Shown: in pieces, positions 43,771 to 51,309 of the stretch
How the letters are laid out: each line of letters opens with the position of its first letter
Numbering within the stretch: the first letter of the stretch is position 1
Source: CADEED01 sp035502995
Lineage (GTDB): Bacteria; Pseudomonadota; Gammaproteobacteria; Steroidobacterales; Steroidobacteraceae
Length of the DNA stretch: 64,000 nt
Assembly: GCA_035502995.1 (NCBI GenBank)
Contig: DATJTW010000102.1
Location: forward strand, 1-64,000
Direction: 5' to 3'
Notes under the pieces: model-generated
Database searches by the model: none
The model's input: only the letters and a program-made list of their open reading frames with translations
Told to the model about the DNA's origin: nothing
Made by a program: the position numbers and the translations under genes

Positions 43771-44142
43771 CTACAGCCAGCCTTCTTCGACGACCAACGT
43801 GCCTTTCTCGAAGGTTACCGAAGTCTCGATCTGCTTGTCCGGGTTACCACTCCGGCTGAAGCGGCAATTCTTCACGGATTCGGGTGCGCACAACTTCGAC
43901 AGGGCCGCGGAGGCGCGACCCGAGAGGTTGTAAGTCCACCGGAACGACCCCTGGCCGAAATGCGAGTTGTCGTCGAACGCCACCAGGGACTCGTGCGTCG
44001 CCAGCGCGCCGCCAAACAGCTCTGTCTGGATCTTGCGCGGCCAGCTGAACCGGTCGAAGTACCACGCACTGATCGACATCCAGGCACCCACGAGGCCAAG
44101 GACGAGAATGATCGAAGCGCCAATGTGCCAGCGGTGTTTCAT
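43771..44142 (-). CDS. Small single-pass membrane protein
   Basis: 123 residues from the ATG at 44142. One hydrophobic helix at about 8-28 (ASIILVLGLVGAWMSISAW) acts as signal or anchor. The rest is soluble and ends TFEKGTLVVEEGWL. It has no recognised domain. It lies next to the end of the cassette array but is not followed by an attC. Confidence 0.65.
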   Translation of the reverse strand: MKHRWHIGASIILVLGLVGAWMSISAWYFDRFSWPRKIQTELFGGALATHESLVAFDDNSHFGQGSFRWTYNLSGRASAALSKLCAPESVKNCRFSRSGNPDKQIETSVTFEKGTLVVEEGWL

Positions 44143-44256
44143 GGGATGTCGGCCCGGGTTGCGGTGTGCCGCTTTCTTGTCGGGGCTGCGAAGTTTCGGG
44201 GTTGTTATACCGCATGAAATCTTTCTGCTGGATGTCACCTGGAAGACATCGAGTTC

Positions 44257-44344
44257 TTTCGGGAATGAAGCCGAGCGGCGTACGCGCTGGCATTTGAGCT
44301 TGGTGCTCTATCTGTAACGCATCCGGTCCAGCGAGGTGTTAGGC
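44257..44344 (-). repeat. attC 1 (terminal, left core lost)
   Basis: Right core GTTAGGC and body are conserved, but the left core is replaced (TTTCGGG). This is the end of the array, after the last cassette gene. Confidence 0.75.
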
Positions 44345-44848
44345 CTACTTTTCGTCAGCCGCATGGATCTCCTGGACTTCGATCATTGCCTTTGTGTGAT
44401 GGTGGCCCGTATAGCCCACACGTATCTGGCCGCGTATGCGTGCCTGATTTTCAACCAGCGATTTGTGGCGTCCATACTCGTTGGCGTCCGGGAAGACCAA
44501 CTGGAATCTCGTGGTGGACTTTGCGACCTCGTAGGTTTGTCCGTCTTCCATTGACTTCGCCACGACACAATTCGGAGACGCAATCGTGAGAATCCACACT
44601 GTCTCCGGTTCATCACCGTCGTCGATGCTGCTGTAGTTCGGTCGTCCGGGAAACGTTTCGCGCGAGATGCTGCCGGTGAAGGTCACTTCCTGACCCTCCT
44701 TCAAGCAGTCTGCCTGCGCGATTGGTGCCGTCAGAATGGCCAGGCAAATCGAGAGGCGAAACGTAGCCGCCGCGCGTCCTCGCAGGGTCAGCAGCGAAGC
44801 TGAGCCGCGCGGCCGCGTCTTGTACGTGCCAGCCACTCTATTTCTCAT
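44345..44848 (-). CDS. Cassette protein 1: exported DUF4431-like
   Basis: About 167 residues if begun at the ATG at 44848; the start is uncertain because this codon and the one at 44878 both lie inside the neighbouring attC. A signal peptide RLSICLAILTAPIAQA is followed by CLKEGQEVTFTGSISRETFPG, NYSSIDDGDEPETVWILT and SPNCVV, which fit the DUF4431 domain of unknown function. The mature domain is complete up to the array end. Confidence 0.65.
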   Translation of the reverse strand: MRNRVAGTYKTRPRGSASLLTLRGRAAATFRLSICLAILTAPIAQADCLKEGQEVTFTGSISRETFPGRPNYSSIDDGDEPETVWILTIASPNCVVAKSMEDGQTYEVAKSTTRFQLVFPDANEYGRHKSLVENQARIRGQIRVGYTGHHHTKAMIEVQEIHAADEK

Positions 44849-44874
44849 GCGTTTGATCCAGTGCGGTGTTTGGC
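44787..44874 (-). repeat. attC 2 (degenerate left core), 88 bp
   Basis: Left core reads GTCAGCA and right core GTTTGGC; the internal match to the other sites is clear. It is followed by an extra right half at 44875-44904. Confidence 0.7.
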
Positions 44875-44904
44875 TCACGCGTCCGCTCCAGCGATTTGTT
44901 AGAC
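44875..44904 (-). repeat. Extra attC right half beside attC 2
   Basis: A 30-bp copy of the attC right half, running from TCACGCGTCCGCTCCAGCG to GTTAGAC, directly joined to attC 2. It looks like a recombination or deletion footprint. Confidence 0.75.
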
Positions 44905-45285
44905 GGGGCTCGCATCAAGTGGCACTGCCTGCTTCCAGGAATCTGCTACGTTCCACAGGAGCCTGCTGCGGCGGCCAACCTCGAACCTCAGGTCACGACC
45001 CAGTAGTCCTTCTACAAACAGGGCGACGTCTTGCGCCATCTCTAAGTCTCGCGATTGCTCCGAAGTAGAGTCGTATCCATCGTAATCGCACCAGTCCTCC
45101 GTGCGGGCTCCTGAGCTGGCATCTGTTGCCTCCACAAACCATTCGCGCACCGACTTGGGCACCGTCACCACCACTTCGAGCGTGCCGCGCTTCAAGCGGA
45201 GCCTGACCGCATCCCCGCGCTCCGTTACCGTCGCGCCGCTGGGCAGCGACATGGAAAGTAGGCGTTGCGATGCCGTCGTTTGCAT
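44899..45285 (-). CDS. Cassette protein 2, unknown function
   Basis: 128 residues, MQTTASQRLLSMSLPSGAT, moderately charged, with TEDWCDYDGYDSTSEQSRD and a helix LEMAQDVALFVEGLLG. No signal peptide. The TAA stop is part of the GTTAGAC core. No family recognised. Confidence 0.75.
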   Translation of the reverse strand: MQTTASQRLLSMSLPSGATVTERGDAVRLRLKRGTLEVVVTVPKSVREWFVEATDASSGARTEDWCDYDGYDSTSEQSRDLEMAQDVALFVEGLLGRDLRFEVGRRSRLLWNVADSWKQAVPLDASPV

Positions 45286-45291
45286 TGTGCG

Positions 45292-45379
45292 GTCTAACGG
45301 CGAAGCTGAGCGGCGCGGTCACGATTGATTGGGCTTGGCATCTTATTTGTCATGCGCCCGCCCGAGCGAGGTGTTAGGC
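45292..45379 (-). repeat. attC 3, 88 bp
   Basis: GTCTAAC to GTTAGGC, full site. Confidence 0.88.
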
Positions 45380-45386
45380 GGCAAGC

Positions 45387-45842
45387 TCACGGCAACTCCC
45401 TCTTCTGATAGGACCTGTCAGAGCCCGAAACTCGGCGCCACTCGCTTGCGCGCTCTTCGAAGCGAGTCATATCTCCAGAAAGCACATCAGTGCAATGATC
45501 ACGTAAATATTGCGCCGCTGTACGAACCTGAGACAGCTGGTCGGACTTGGAACCGCGTCCTTTGTAACGCGGTGGGCGATGGCGAGGAGAAACGAAGAGG
45601 ATCAATGGAACGCTGACGCCAGCAGAATCCTCCAAGTAAACGTCCGTGCCGGCGCCCCAATTGATACCTTCCACAACTACGGTGACCTTTCCGTTGCTCA
45701 TCCTGACTTGGAACTGGTTCACGGACTCGCCGGGAGGAAGTGGTGTCTCGGAGAATCTGAAACCTGTAGTAAACGCAAACGCGTCGCGGACATGAGCTTG
45801 AAATTCCGCAAGCGAGGGTGCTGAAGCGTCGTTGGTCTTCAC
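45387..45842 (-). CDS. Cassette protein 3, unknown function
   Basis: 151 residues from a GTG at 45842 with AAGGGCG upstream. Soluble; it contains VTVVVEGINWGAGTDVYLED and a basic patch RHRPPRYKGRGSK. No family recognised. Confidence 0.72.
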   Translation of the reverse strand: MKTNDASAPSLAEFQAHVRDAFAFTTGFRFSETPLPPGESVNQFQVRMSNGKVTVVVEGINWGAGTDVYLEDSAGVSVPLILFVSPRHRPPRYKGRGSKSDQLSQVRTAAQYLRDHCTDVLSGDMTRFEERASEWRRVSGSDRSYQKRELP

Positions 45843-45857
45843 GATGCGCCCTTTGTC

Positions 45858-45945
45858 CCCTAACGGCTGAGTTTAGCGGCGCGCGCGCCGAAGTATGGGC
45901 TTAGCACTTTATCTATGACGAGTCCGCCCCAGCGAGGTGTTAGGC
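45858..45945 (-). repeat. attC 4, 88 bp
   Basis: CCCTAAC to GTTAGGC, full site. Confidence 0.88.
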
Positions 45946-45954
45946 GGCATCTTG

Positions 45955-46377
45955 CTACCACGACGAGTATTGAACGAGCACGATCGGCTGGCCGCGCACA
46001 AGCGCCACTTCGCGCACTAACCCGCCTTCTTTCGACGAGTACTGCCTGATCTCTACGGCATAGCGAGCAAATTCTGCATACATGGAGCTGCTACAAGCAA
46101 CTAAGGCTGGGCGCTCACCGACACTTGGATTCTTAAGGATCGCATCTCTAATGCGGAAATAGTCAGCTTGCGCCATTTCCACGACGGCGCATGCATCGTG
46201 ATCGCCATGAAAGTCCCAGTTACGTGTCTCAGCCTTGAGCAAGTGCGCGCCCGCAGGCATTGGAAATCCCGTGCCGAGTTCAAAATCCCTCGCACCAAAC
46301 GGACTCGCAGTCGGCTTGCAACCAAGCACAGCGACCGCGGCTCCAAGTGCAAAAGAGGATGCTGAGACGAACCGCAT
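45955..46377 (-). CDS. Cassette protein 4: lipoprotein, unknown function
   Basis: 140 residues with a lipobox VLGC after a hydrophobic helix (FALGAAVAVLGC). The mature part has GDHDACAVVEMAQADYFRIRD and ends QPIVLVQYSSW. No family recognised. Confidence 0.75.
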   Translation of the reverse strand: MRFVSASSFALGAAVAVLGCKPTASPFGARDFELGTGFPMPAGAHLLKAETRNWDFHGDHDACAVVEMAQADYFRIRDAILKNPSVGERPALVACSSSMYAEFARYAVEIRQYSSKEGGLVREVALVRGQPIVLVQYSSW

Positions 46378-46380
46378 GCC

Positions 46381-46468
46381 GCTTAACGGCGCAGCCGAGC
46401 GGCGCGCACGCCGATGTACGAGCTTGGCACTTTATCTATCACGCGTCCGCTCCAGCGAGGTGTTAGGC
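46381..46468 (-). repeat. attC 5, 88 bp
   Basis: GCTTAAC to GTTAGGC, full site. Confidence 0.88.
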
Positions 46469-46888
46469 ATCGAGCCTCCAACTCTTGAGGCGCGCATCGA
46501 ATACGGGCTTCAGCATCTCAAATATTTCCCAGCTATCAGGCGCGTGATAGAGGCTAGGAAGATCGTTTGGCAAAGCGTTGGTGTAGTCGCTTAGAAACCC
46601 ATCTCCCTCGAACTTGAAGTACTCCCCTGCAAAGGCATTTCCCTCTTCACTCAGATCTTCGTCAGTGAACTTTCCATCACAGAACTTCAGAAAGAACGCT
46701 CCAGGAGTGATAGCGCGCGACTTCAATGCCACCAGATCCTCCGGGCATTCAACAGTGTGTATCTCACTGCCGAGGCCAGAAAGGAGAGCCCACGCAACGA
46801 ACATGCCGGTGTGAGTGGCACCAGCCTCATCGGGAAGACCTGATGGAAAATCTCCGCCGTAGTGCCAAGACGCGTCGTCGTACTTCAT
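46463..46888 (-). CDS. Cassette protein 5: MKYDDASWHYGGDFP family (DUF7832-like)
   Basis: 141 residues. The opening MKYDDASWHYGGDFPSGLP, then EAGATHTGMFVAWALLSGL, is shared with a family of conserved soluble proteins I recall as DUF7832, often found in cassettes and toxin-immunity neighbourhoods. The stop overlaps the attC core. Function unknown. Confidence 0.8.
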   Translation of the reverse strand: MKYDDASWHYGGDFPSGLPDEAGATHTGMFVAWALLSGLGSEIHTVECPEDLVALKSRAITPGAFFLKFCDGKFTDEDLSEEGNAFAGEYFKFEGDGFLSDYTNALPNDLPSLYHAPDSWEIFEMLKPVFDARLKSWRLDA

Positions 46889-46894
46889 AGCGAC

Positions 46895-46982
46895 GCTGAA
46901 CGGCGAAGCTGAGTGCGCCGCGCACTGCGAGCTGGGCTTGGCACTTTATGCATCTCGGCTGCGCTCCACCGATGTATTAGGC
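46895..46982 (-). repeat. attC 6, 88 bp, diverged cores
   Basis: GCTGAAC to ATTAGGC: both cores show one or two changes from consensus. Confidence 0.78.
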
Positions 46983-47300
46983 GGCGGGATGTGGCACGCC
47001 GTTTGGGTACCACACAACGGAAGCGCCGTTCGTCAAGGCTTCTTCGTAGTTCTTCTGAAATGTGCGCATGTCCGGAGCGTTTAGCGTCTCCACCGCGATT
47101 GGCCTGCCTGGTGAGAGTTGAGTTTCCTTAAATCCGAAGCGAGACAGCTCGGTCGTCGCTACTGCTTCACTCGACTTGCTCTCAACTTGCGCCAAGAAGA
47201 GCATCAATTCATGCCTGGCACCAACTTCTGGGCTTCGCCAATCGAACTCGCTGGGCCCGCGATAAGTGGCTTCGCCTTGGTATACGAATACCGTTGTCAT
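46977..47300 (-). CDS. Cassette protein 6, unknown function
   Basis: 107 residues from the ATG at 47300 (a GTG lies one codon earlier). MTTVFVYQGEATYRGPSEFDW opens a soluble protein with a mid-helix ELMLFLAQVESKSSE and ends SVVWYPNGVPHPAA. The stop is inside the core. No family recognised. Confidence 0.72.
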   Translation of the reverse strand: MTTVFVYQGEATYRGPSEFDWRSPEVGARHELMLFLAQVESKSSEAVATTELSRFGFKETQLSPGRPIAVETLNAPDMRTFQKNYEEALTNGASVVWYPNGVPHPAA

Positions 47301-47306
47301 CACGCT

Positions 47307-47394
47307 GCCTAACGGTTGAACTGAGCGGCGCGCCCGCTGCTGTATTTACCTGGAAATTTATCCCTCACGCGTCCGCTCCAGCTATTCGTTAGGT
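47307..47394 (-). repeat. attC 7, 88 bp
   Basis: GCCTAAC to GTTAGGT, full site. Confidence 0.87.
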
Positions 47395-47883
47395 TCGCTC
47401 TCGCTCAGTAAACTTTTGGTCGGCGTACTCAACAACGGATAACAGCTCACGAATCGACGTTTCCGCCTCACTGTCCTTCTTTTCGATGAGTTGCGGATAT
47501 CCGCTGCAGTATTGCGCTATGTCGGCCGATGTCATGCCACCAAAAGCCTGTTCGAGCCGTTGATTTGCCATTTGGCGCATGAGATCTATTGGCCTGTCTC
47601 CGCCTGGCGCACCCTGCTTCTTGAGTCGAACATTTGCGCGGGCAAGCTGTTCCGCCACGGCTCGTAGGAGGTCCTTGTGCCTCGTCGCCCAGCCTTCATA
47701 CAAACGCGAATATTCGGCGGTAGTGCCTGGCGTGCGTTTGGCACAAAAATCACGAATCATCTGCGGGCTTTCTGCGGCGCCCATCAGTTCTCCGACGAGA
47801 GTCATGTACGACTTTCCCTCGGCGAGGGTGAATGCCGGTGCAAGTGCGAGTGCCAAGCATGTCATTCGGATACGTGGGTTCAT
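47389..47883 (-). CDS. Cassette protein 7: exported helical protein
   Basis: 164 residues from the ATG at 47883. A signal peptide (MTCLALALAPAFTLAEG) is followed by a helical domain with two Cys (RDFCAKRTPGTTAEYS, AQYCSGYPQLIEKK). Periplasmic, function unknown. Confidence 0.75.
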   Translation of the reverse strand: MNPRIRMTCLALALAPAFTLAEGKSYMTLVGELMGAAESPQMIRDFCAKRTPGTTAEYSRLYEGWATRHKDLLRAVAEQLARANVRLKKQGAPGGDRPIDLMRQMANQRLEQAFGGMTSADIAQYCSGYPQLIEKKDSEAETSIRELLSVVEYADQKFTERERT

Positions 47884-47898
47884 ACTGTGTTTCCGCGT

Positions 47899-47984
47899 AC
47901 CTAACGGTTGAGTTGAGCGGCGCGCGCTGACGTTTGAGCTTGGCACTTTATCTTCCACGCGTCCGCTCCCGCGAGGTGTTAGAC
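47899..47984 (-). repeat. attC 8, 86 bp
   Basis: ACCTAAC to GTTAGAC, full site. Confidence 0.87.
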
Positions 47985-47992
47985 CGCATGAT

Positions 47993-48424
47993 TCACTGGT
48001 ACATCCGGTGACGGCCAAACCAGATCACCATTGATCGGAACCAACGCTGTGGGACGGAGGCGCCGCTCCCCAGGCTCACTATTGCGATTCCGACAAGCCC
48101 AAGCACAGCCACAATGGCGCAGGGCACCGCCAAGAAAAGCGACATCGTCCCGACCCCGATGGTCATATAGGAAGTGATGTAAAGCAGGCCGTCCCAGGCC
48201 GACAGATCCTCTGCGGAGCAACGCCGGCGCGCGTACCAGAATAGCCCCTGAAACGCGGCCAGAAGCACTCCAAATGAGACGAGCCCCTCAATCATGTGTG
48301 TGGTGTCGAAAAGCACGCTCGAGATCAGTAGCGCAGGCACGATGCTCACTACAAGGAGACCAACCCAGAGGTAAAGGTAGATATGCACGCCTGGACGATA
48401 TCGCTGTTGGTTATTGTCGGTCAT
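47993..48424 (-). CDS. Cassette protein 8: multi-pass membrane protein
   Basis: 143 residues with four hydrophobic helices (about 15-36, 47-64, 78-98, 100-118) and a basic C-terminus RWFRSMVIWFGRHRMYQ. No recognised motif. Confidence 0.75.
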   Translation of the reverse strand: MTDNNQQRYRPGVHIYLYLWVGLLVVSIVPALLISSVLFDTTHMIEGLVSFGVLLAAFQGLFWYARRRCSAEDLSAWDGLLYITSYMTIGVGTMSLFLAVPCAIVAVLGLVGIAIVSLGSGASVPQRWFRSMVIWFGRHRMYQ

Positions 48425-48427
48425 GCG

Positions 48428-48515
48428 GTCTAACGGTTGAGTTGACCGCGCCGCACGCTGACTTCTGTGCTTGGCACTTTATCTCCCACGGCTGCGCTCG
48501 AACGATGTGTTAGGC
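48428..48515 (-). repeat. attC 9, 88 bp
   Basis: GTCTAAC to GTTAGGC, full site. Confidence 0.88.
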
Positions 48516-48817
48516 CGCGACTCGCCACACTTGAACTGCACGTCCGCCTCCCGCATCGCAGCGCGCAGCAGACCAACTGCCTTGGGACCCATGCCATGCA
48601 GCCTTGCTAAGTCAGACTCCGTGACGCGAGACAGGTGCTGCAGCTCGGTCATGCCGGCCGAGAGCAATGCACGTAAGGCCGGCCTGGCTATCCCCTGAGG
48701 AAAGTTTGACGCGATAGCGTCAGTCCGGATGTCCATGCGTTTCCGCAAGGTCGGACTGGCCACAAGCGCGCAATTCGACTCGGCCTGCGACAGGCTCGCT
48801 ACTCTCTTGGATCTCAC
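48479..48817 (-). CDS. Cassette protein 9: helix-hairpin-helix protein with attC-encoded tail
   Basis: 112 residues from a GTG with a GGGAGAAG site 5 bases upstream. The region ARPALRALLSAGMTELQHL, then TESDLARLHGMGPKAVGLL, is a helix-hairpin-helix like the RNA polymerase alpha C-terminal domain, so DNA binding is plausible. The frame runs into attC 9 and the last residues NTSFERSRGR are encoded by the site itself. Confidence 0.75.
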   Translation of the reverse strand: MRSKRVASLSQAESNCALVASPTLRKRMDIRTDAIASNFPQGIARPALRALLSAGMTELQHLSRVTESDLARLHGMGPKAVGLLRAAMREADVQFKCGESRPNTSFERSRGR

Positions 48818-48835
48818 GGCAACTTCTCCCGAGCC

Positions 48836-48923
48836 GCCTAACGGTTGAGCTGGGCGGCGCGCACGCCGACGTTTGAGCTTGGCACTTTATCTATCACGTG
48901 TCCGCTCCAGCGGTGTGTTAGGC
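48836..48923 (-). repeat. attC 10, 88 bp
   Basis: GCCTAAC to GTTAGGC, full site. Confidence 0.88.
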
Positions 48924-48924
48924 C

Positions 48925-49326
48925 TCATTGCGCTGCGCCTTGCGCACGCTTGATGCGCTCTACCGCCGCATCGAATGCCCCAGGGAGCCAAACATCGATC
49001 TGCGTGTCATGCGCCATGTAGTTGTCCGTGATCATTCTTGAGAATTCAAGGGGAATGAGCTCAAAGCCTTGCGAGCGCGCGATTTCCGCATTTCGATACC
49101 ACAGGTCAAGAACTGCGATATCGAAGGTGTTCGACAGCTTCGACGCAGCTTGGACGGTCTCACGCCAAGTTTCCTCGGTACACCCAAGGCGCTCGGCAAT
49201 GCACGCCACAAATTCAGGCGGAAGCGGCGCTATCGTGTCGTGCACATACATTTCTATGAAAATCACCTCGGGATTGTCCCGATATCGCGGGATGGTGAAC
49301 ACATCAGGTTCCGCGTCGCTTTCCAT
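48925..49326 (-). CDS. Cassette protein 10, unknown function
   Basis: 133 residues, acidic, opening MESDAEPDVFTIPRYRDNP with a mid-helix ETWRETVQAASKLSNTFD and ending GAFDAAVERIKRAQGAAQ. No signal peptide and no family recognised. Confidence 0.72.
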   Translation of the reverse strand: MESDAEPDVFTIPRYRDNPEVIFIEMYVHDTIAPLPPEFVACIAERLGCTEETWRETVQAASKLSNTFDIAVLDLWYRNAEIARSQGFELIPLEFSRMITDNYMAHDTQIDVWLPGAFDAAVERIKRAQGAAQ

Positions 49327-49329
49327 GAG

Positions 49330-49417
49330 GCCTAACGGTTGAGTTGAGCGGCGCGCGCGCCTACGTTTGAGCTTGGCACTTTATCGTTCTCGCTTCCGCT
49401 CGAGCGATGTGTTAGGC
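49330..49417 (-). repeat. attC 11, 88 bp
   Basis: GCCTAAC to GTTAGGC, full site. Confidence 0.88.
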
Positions 49418-49422
49418 CTGCG

Positions 49423-49734
49423 CTAGTTGCCACCATGCGCGAACTCTCCTCGTGCGTCGCTGGTTGGATCGTGCAGCTCGCCGTGAAGTGCCTTGAGGAG
49501 ACCGGCGATGGTGTCTGGCGTCGCCTTGCCATATTCGTCCCGCATCGCGTTGGCAATGTGACGAATCGTGTCGGCCAGAAAGATGCCCCAAGAAGACACC
49601 TCGTCGTGGCCGCGCCCTTCCCAGTGACCAATATTGATCGTGCAGTGCTGCCCTTTCTCGGCAATCCAGGCGTTGAGCATTTGGACGGAGTTCGGATCTC
49701 GAATTGCAGCGGGTGGCACGACGAGTGGTTTCAT
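49423..49734 (-). CDS. Cassette protein 11: DUF5076-like
   Basis: 103 residues. MLNAWIAEKGQHCTINIGHW followed by WGIFLADTIRHIANAMRDEYG matches the DUF5076 family of small proteins of unknown function. Soluble. Confidence 0.78.
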   Translation of the reverse strand: MKPLVVPPAAIRDPNSVQMLNAWIAEKGQHCTINIGHWEGRGHDEVSSWGIFLADTIRHIANAMRDEYGKATPDTIAGLLKALHGELHDPTSDARGEFAHGGN

Positions 49735-49739
49735 AGCAG

Positions 49740-49827
49740 GCCTAACGGTGAAGCTGAGCGGCGCGCGCGCCGAGGTTTGAGCTTGGCACTTTATCTTTCA
49801 CGCGTCCGCTCCAGCGAAGTGTTAGGG
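49740..49827 (-). repeat. attC 12, 88 bp
   Basis: GCCTAAC to GTTAGGG, full site. Confidence 0.87.
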
Positions 49828-49847
49828 GTCACGACTTTGCTCATTAC

Positions 49848-50138
49848 TCACCCATCGTGCCAGTGCGCGCTGCTCTGAACGAACTGGTAGATCTCCTCAT
49901 GAAGGTCAACCCAGTTTTCTCCAAGGTGTGCACGCAATTCTTCGCCGACTGGCACCAGCGCCAAATTTACTCGCGCGGTCGCGCGAAGCACACGAATCTT
50001 GTCTAACGCGTCTAGAGACGCATCGATGAGCCAAGGCGAGCCGTGCGGGAGCCCATCGTCCAGTGCCGCCTGCGCTAATTCTTGAAGGCGCTGGAGTCTC
50101 TCTTCGATAGATGGCACTAGAGCCGGCACGAGTGACAC
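49848..50138 (-). CDS. Cassette protein 12, unknown function
   Basis: 96 residues from a GTG at 50138, which lies in the edge of the next attC. Mostly helical (IEERLQRLQELAQAALDDG, LDALDKIRVLRATARVNL). No family recognised. Confidence 0.7.
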   Translation of the reverse strand: MSLVPALVPSIEERLQRLQELAQAALDDGLPHGSPWLIDASLDALDKIRVLRATARVNLALVPVGEELRAHLGENWVDLHEEIYQFVQSSAHWHDG

Positions 50139-50224
50139 CTAACGGTTGAGCCGAGCGGCGCGCGCGCCGACGTTTGAGCTTGGCACTTTATCTATCACGC
50201 GTCCGCTCCAGCGAGGTGTTAGGC
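50137..50224 (-). repeat. attC 13, 88 bp
   Basis: ACCTAAC to GTTAGGC, full site. Confidence 0.88.
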
Positions 50225-50228
50225 GGCA

Positions 50229-50612
50229 CTACCACGCCCTCAGACGGCACTTTTGGATCCGCTCCCAAACGTCTGCCGGCATTCCGCCCTGCCACACGCC
50301 GCCCAGCAAGAGATTGAACGAAGGACTACGGCGAGCTTCAAGCTCGACACGATCAATTATGGATCGACCGTGCTCGCTGAGGAGATCTTCAAGTGGGCCG
50401 GCGGCTAGAGACTGGAACAGCGGATTTTCTGGCTTGGCTTCGACGAGGCTTAAGATCTGGAATATTGCCTCCCAAGCCGTTTCAGGCTCAGTTCTCGCAA
50501 GTTCGCTCAGCACTTCCGCAGCGTCGTTGGTATCAGAAAACTCACCCGTCGCTTCGTGCTCCCGCCAGAACGCCACCCACGATTCCGCCAACGGCTCAGA
50601 TATCGATGCCAT
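50229..50612 (-). CDS. Cassette protein 13: DUF6869-like
   Basis: 127 residues from the ATG at 50612. ETAWEAIFQILSLVEAKPEN, then LAAGPLEDLLSEHG and GGMPADVWERIQKC, agree with DUF6869, a helical family of unknown role found in variable genome regions. Confidence 0.78.
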   Translation of the reverse strand: MASISEPLAESWVAFWREHEATGEFSDTNDAAEVLSELARTEPETAWEAIFQILSLVEAKPENPLFQSLAAGPLEDLLSEHGRSIIDRVELEARRSPSFNLLLGGVWQGGMPADVWERIQKCRLRAW

Positions 50613-50620
50613 CGAGTGCC

Positions 50621-50706
50621 GCCTAACGGCTAAGCTGAGCGGCGCGCGCAGGCGCATGAGCTTGGCACTTGATCGTGATCGCGTCCGCTCGAGCGTGGTG
50701 TTAGAG
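50621..50706 (-). repeat. attC 14, 86 bp
   Basis: GCCTAAC to GTTAGAG, the rightmost complete site. Confidence 0.87.
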
Positions 50707-50855
50707 CGCACATGCCATTCCTTGCCGAAGTTGATTGAGTCCCTTGCCACAAACTTCCAGGCGGATGGCCCTCAACCGCTTCGCTGATCGAAGTGCGCTC
50801 GCCGAAGTTGAGACGAAGGATGCCGCTGCGGACCGAGCGGCGCAACAGCGCTGAA
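50701..50855 (-). pseudogene. Truncated cassette ORF at the right end of the array
   Basis: A frame ends in TAA inside the core of attC 14, as in the other cassettes. It reads SALRSAKRLRAIRLEVCGKG and then LNQLRQGMACAL, but has an upstream in-frame stop and no ATG or GTG. It is probably the 3' remnant of a cassette gene cut off when the right end was lost. Confidence 0.4.
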
Positions 50856-51309
50856 CTTAACCCTTTGAAGTAGCTCGGCCGCGGCCTGGATTGGACTCGC
50901 GATTTATCTCGATGGCTCGCTCAAGCTGCGCTTCCGACTCGCTGACCCTGGCCGCGAGATCCGTGCGCCGCTGCGACCGTCGGGCGCCGCGAAACCGAAG
51001 GGAAGGTCTCTAGAGATGAACTCCGAGCTGAAGAAGAGATTTGTGCGGTCTAACTCTTATTTATCGGGCCAAAAGACGCCGCGCAAACGCGAAAACTGCG
51101 GGATAACATTCCACGCACCTCTCCAAGTCCCTGTCTGCATTGATCTCGGGATCGTTCGTGTCGTCAAACGATGGCAGTTAGTTATACCGCACGCGGACGC
51201 ACCCATCCACGCCACCAAGTCCGCCGGACTGATTCGTTCTTGGCTATCCGAAGCCTCGACACTTCGATCGACGGGAACCCGGGCCAATTCGGCCCGGCAC
51301 CTCAGTCTG
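50707..51309. other. Intergenic region right of the array, no intact gene
   Basis: Apart from the truncated frame at its left edge, no coding sequence was found, and specifically no integrase motif. It contains GTCTAAC at 51048 and GTTATACCGC at 51181, which could be ends of a decayed attC-like or attI-like site. A similar GTTATACCGCATG lies left of the array near 44206. Confidence 0.5.

Larger units (their letters stand above)
44257..50706 (-). mobile_element. Integron cassette array without integrase (CALIN), 14 attC sites, 13 cassettes
   Basis: Fourteen near-identical sites, nearly all 86-88 bp, run from RYYYAAC to GTTRRRY and alternate with 13 small genes, all on the minus strand, with stop codons inside or close to the preceding core. 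Reading right to left, each gene is followed by its attC, as in integron cassettes. The inner stem (CGGCGCGCGC side and GCGTCCGCTCC side) is strongly conserved. Gene bodies are lower in G+C than the flanks. No integrase gene or attI-like site is seen to 64 kb on the right, where it would be expected. Confidence 0.92.
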
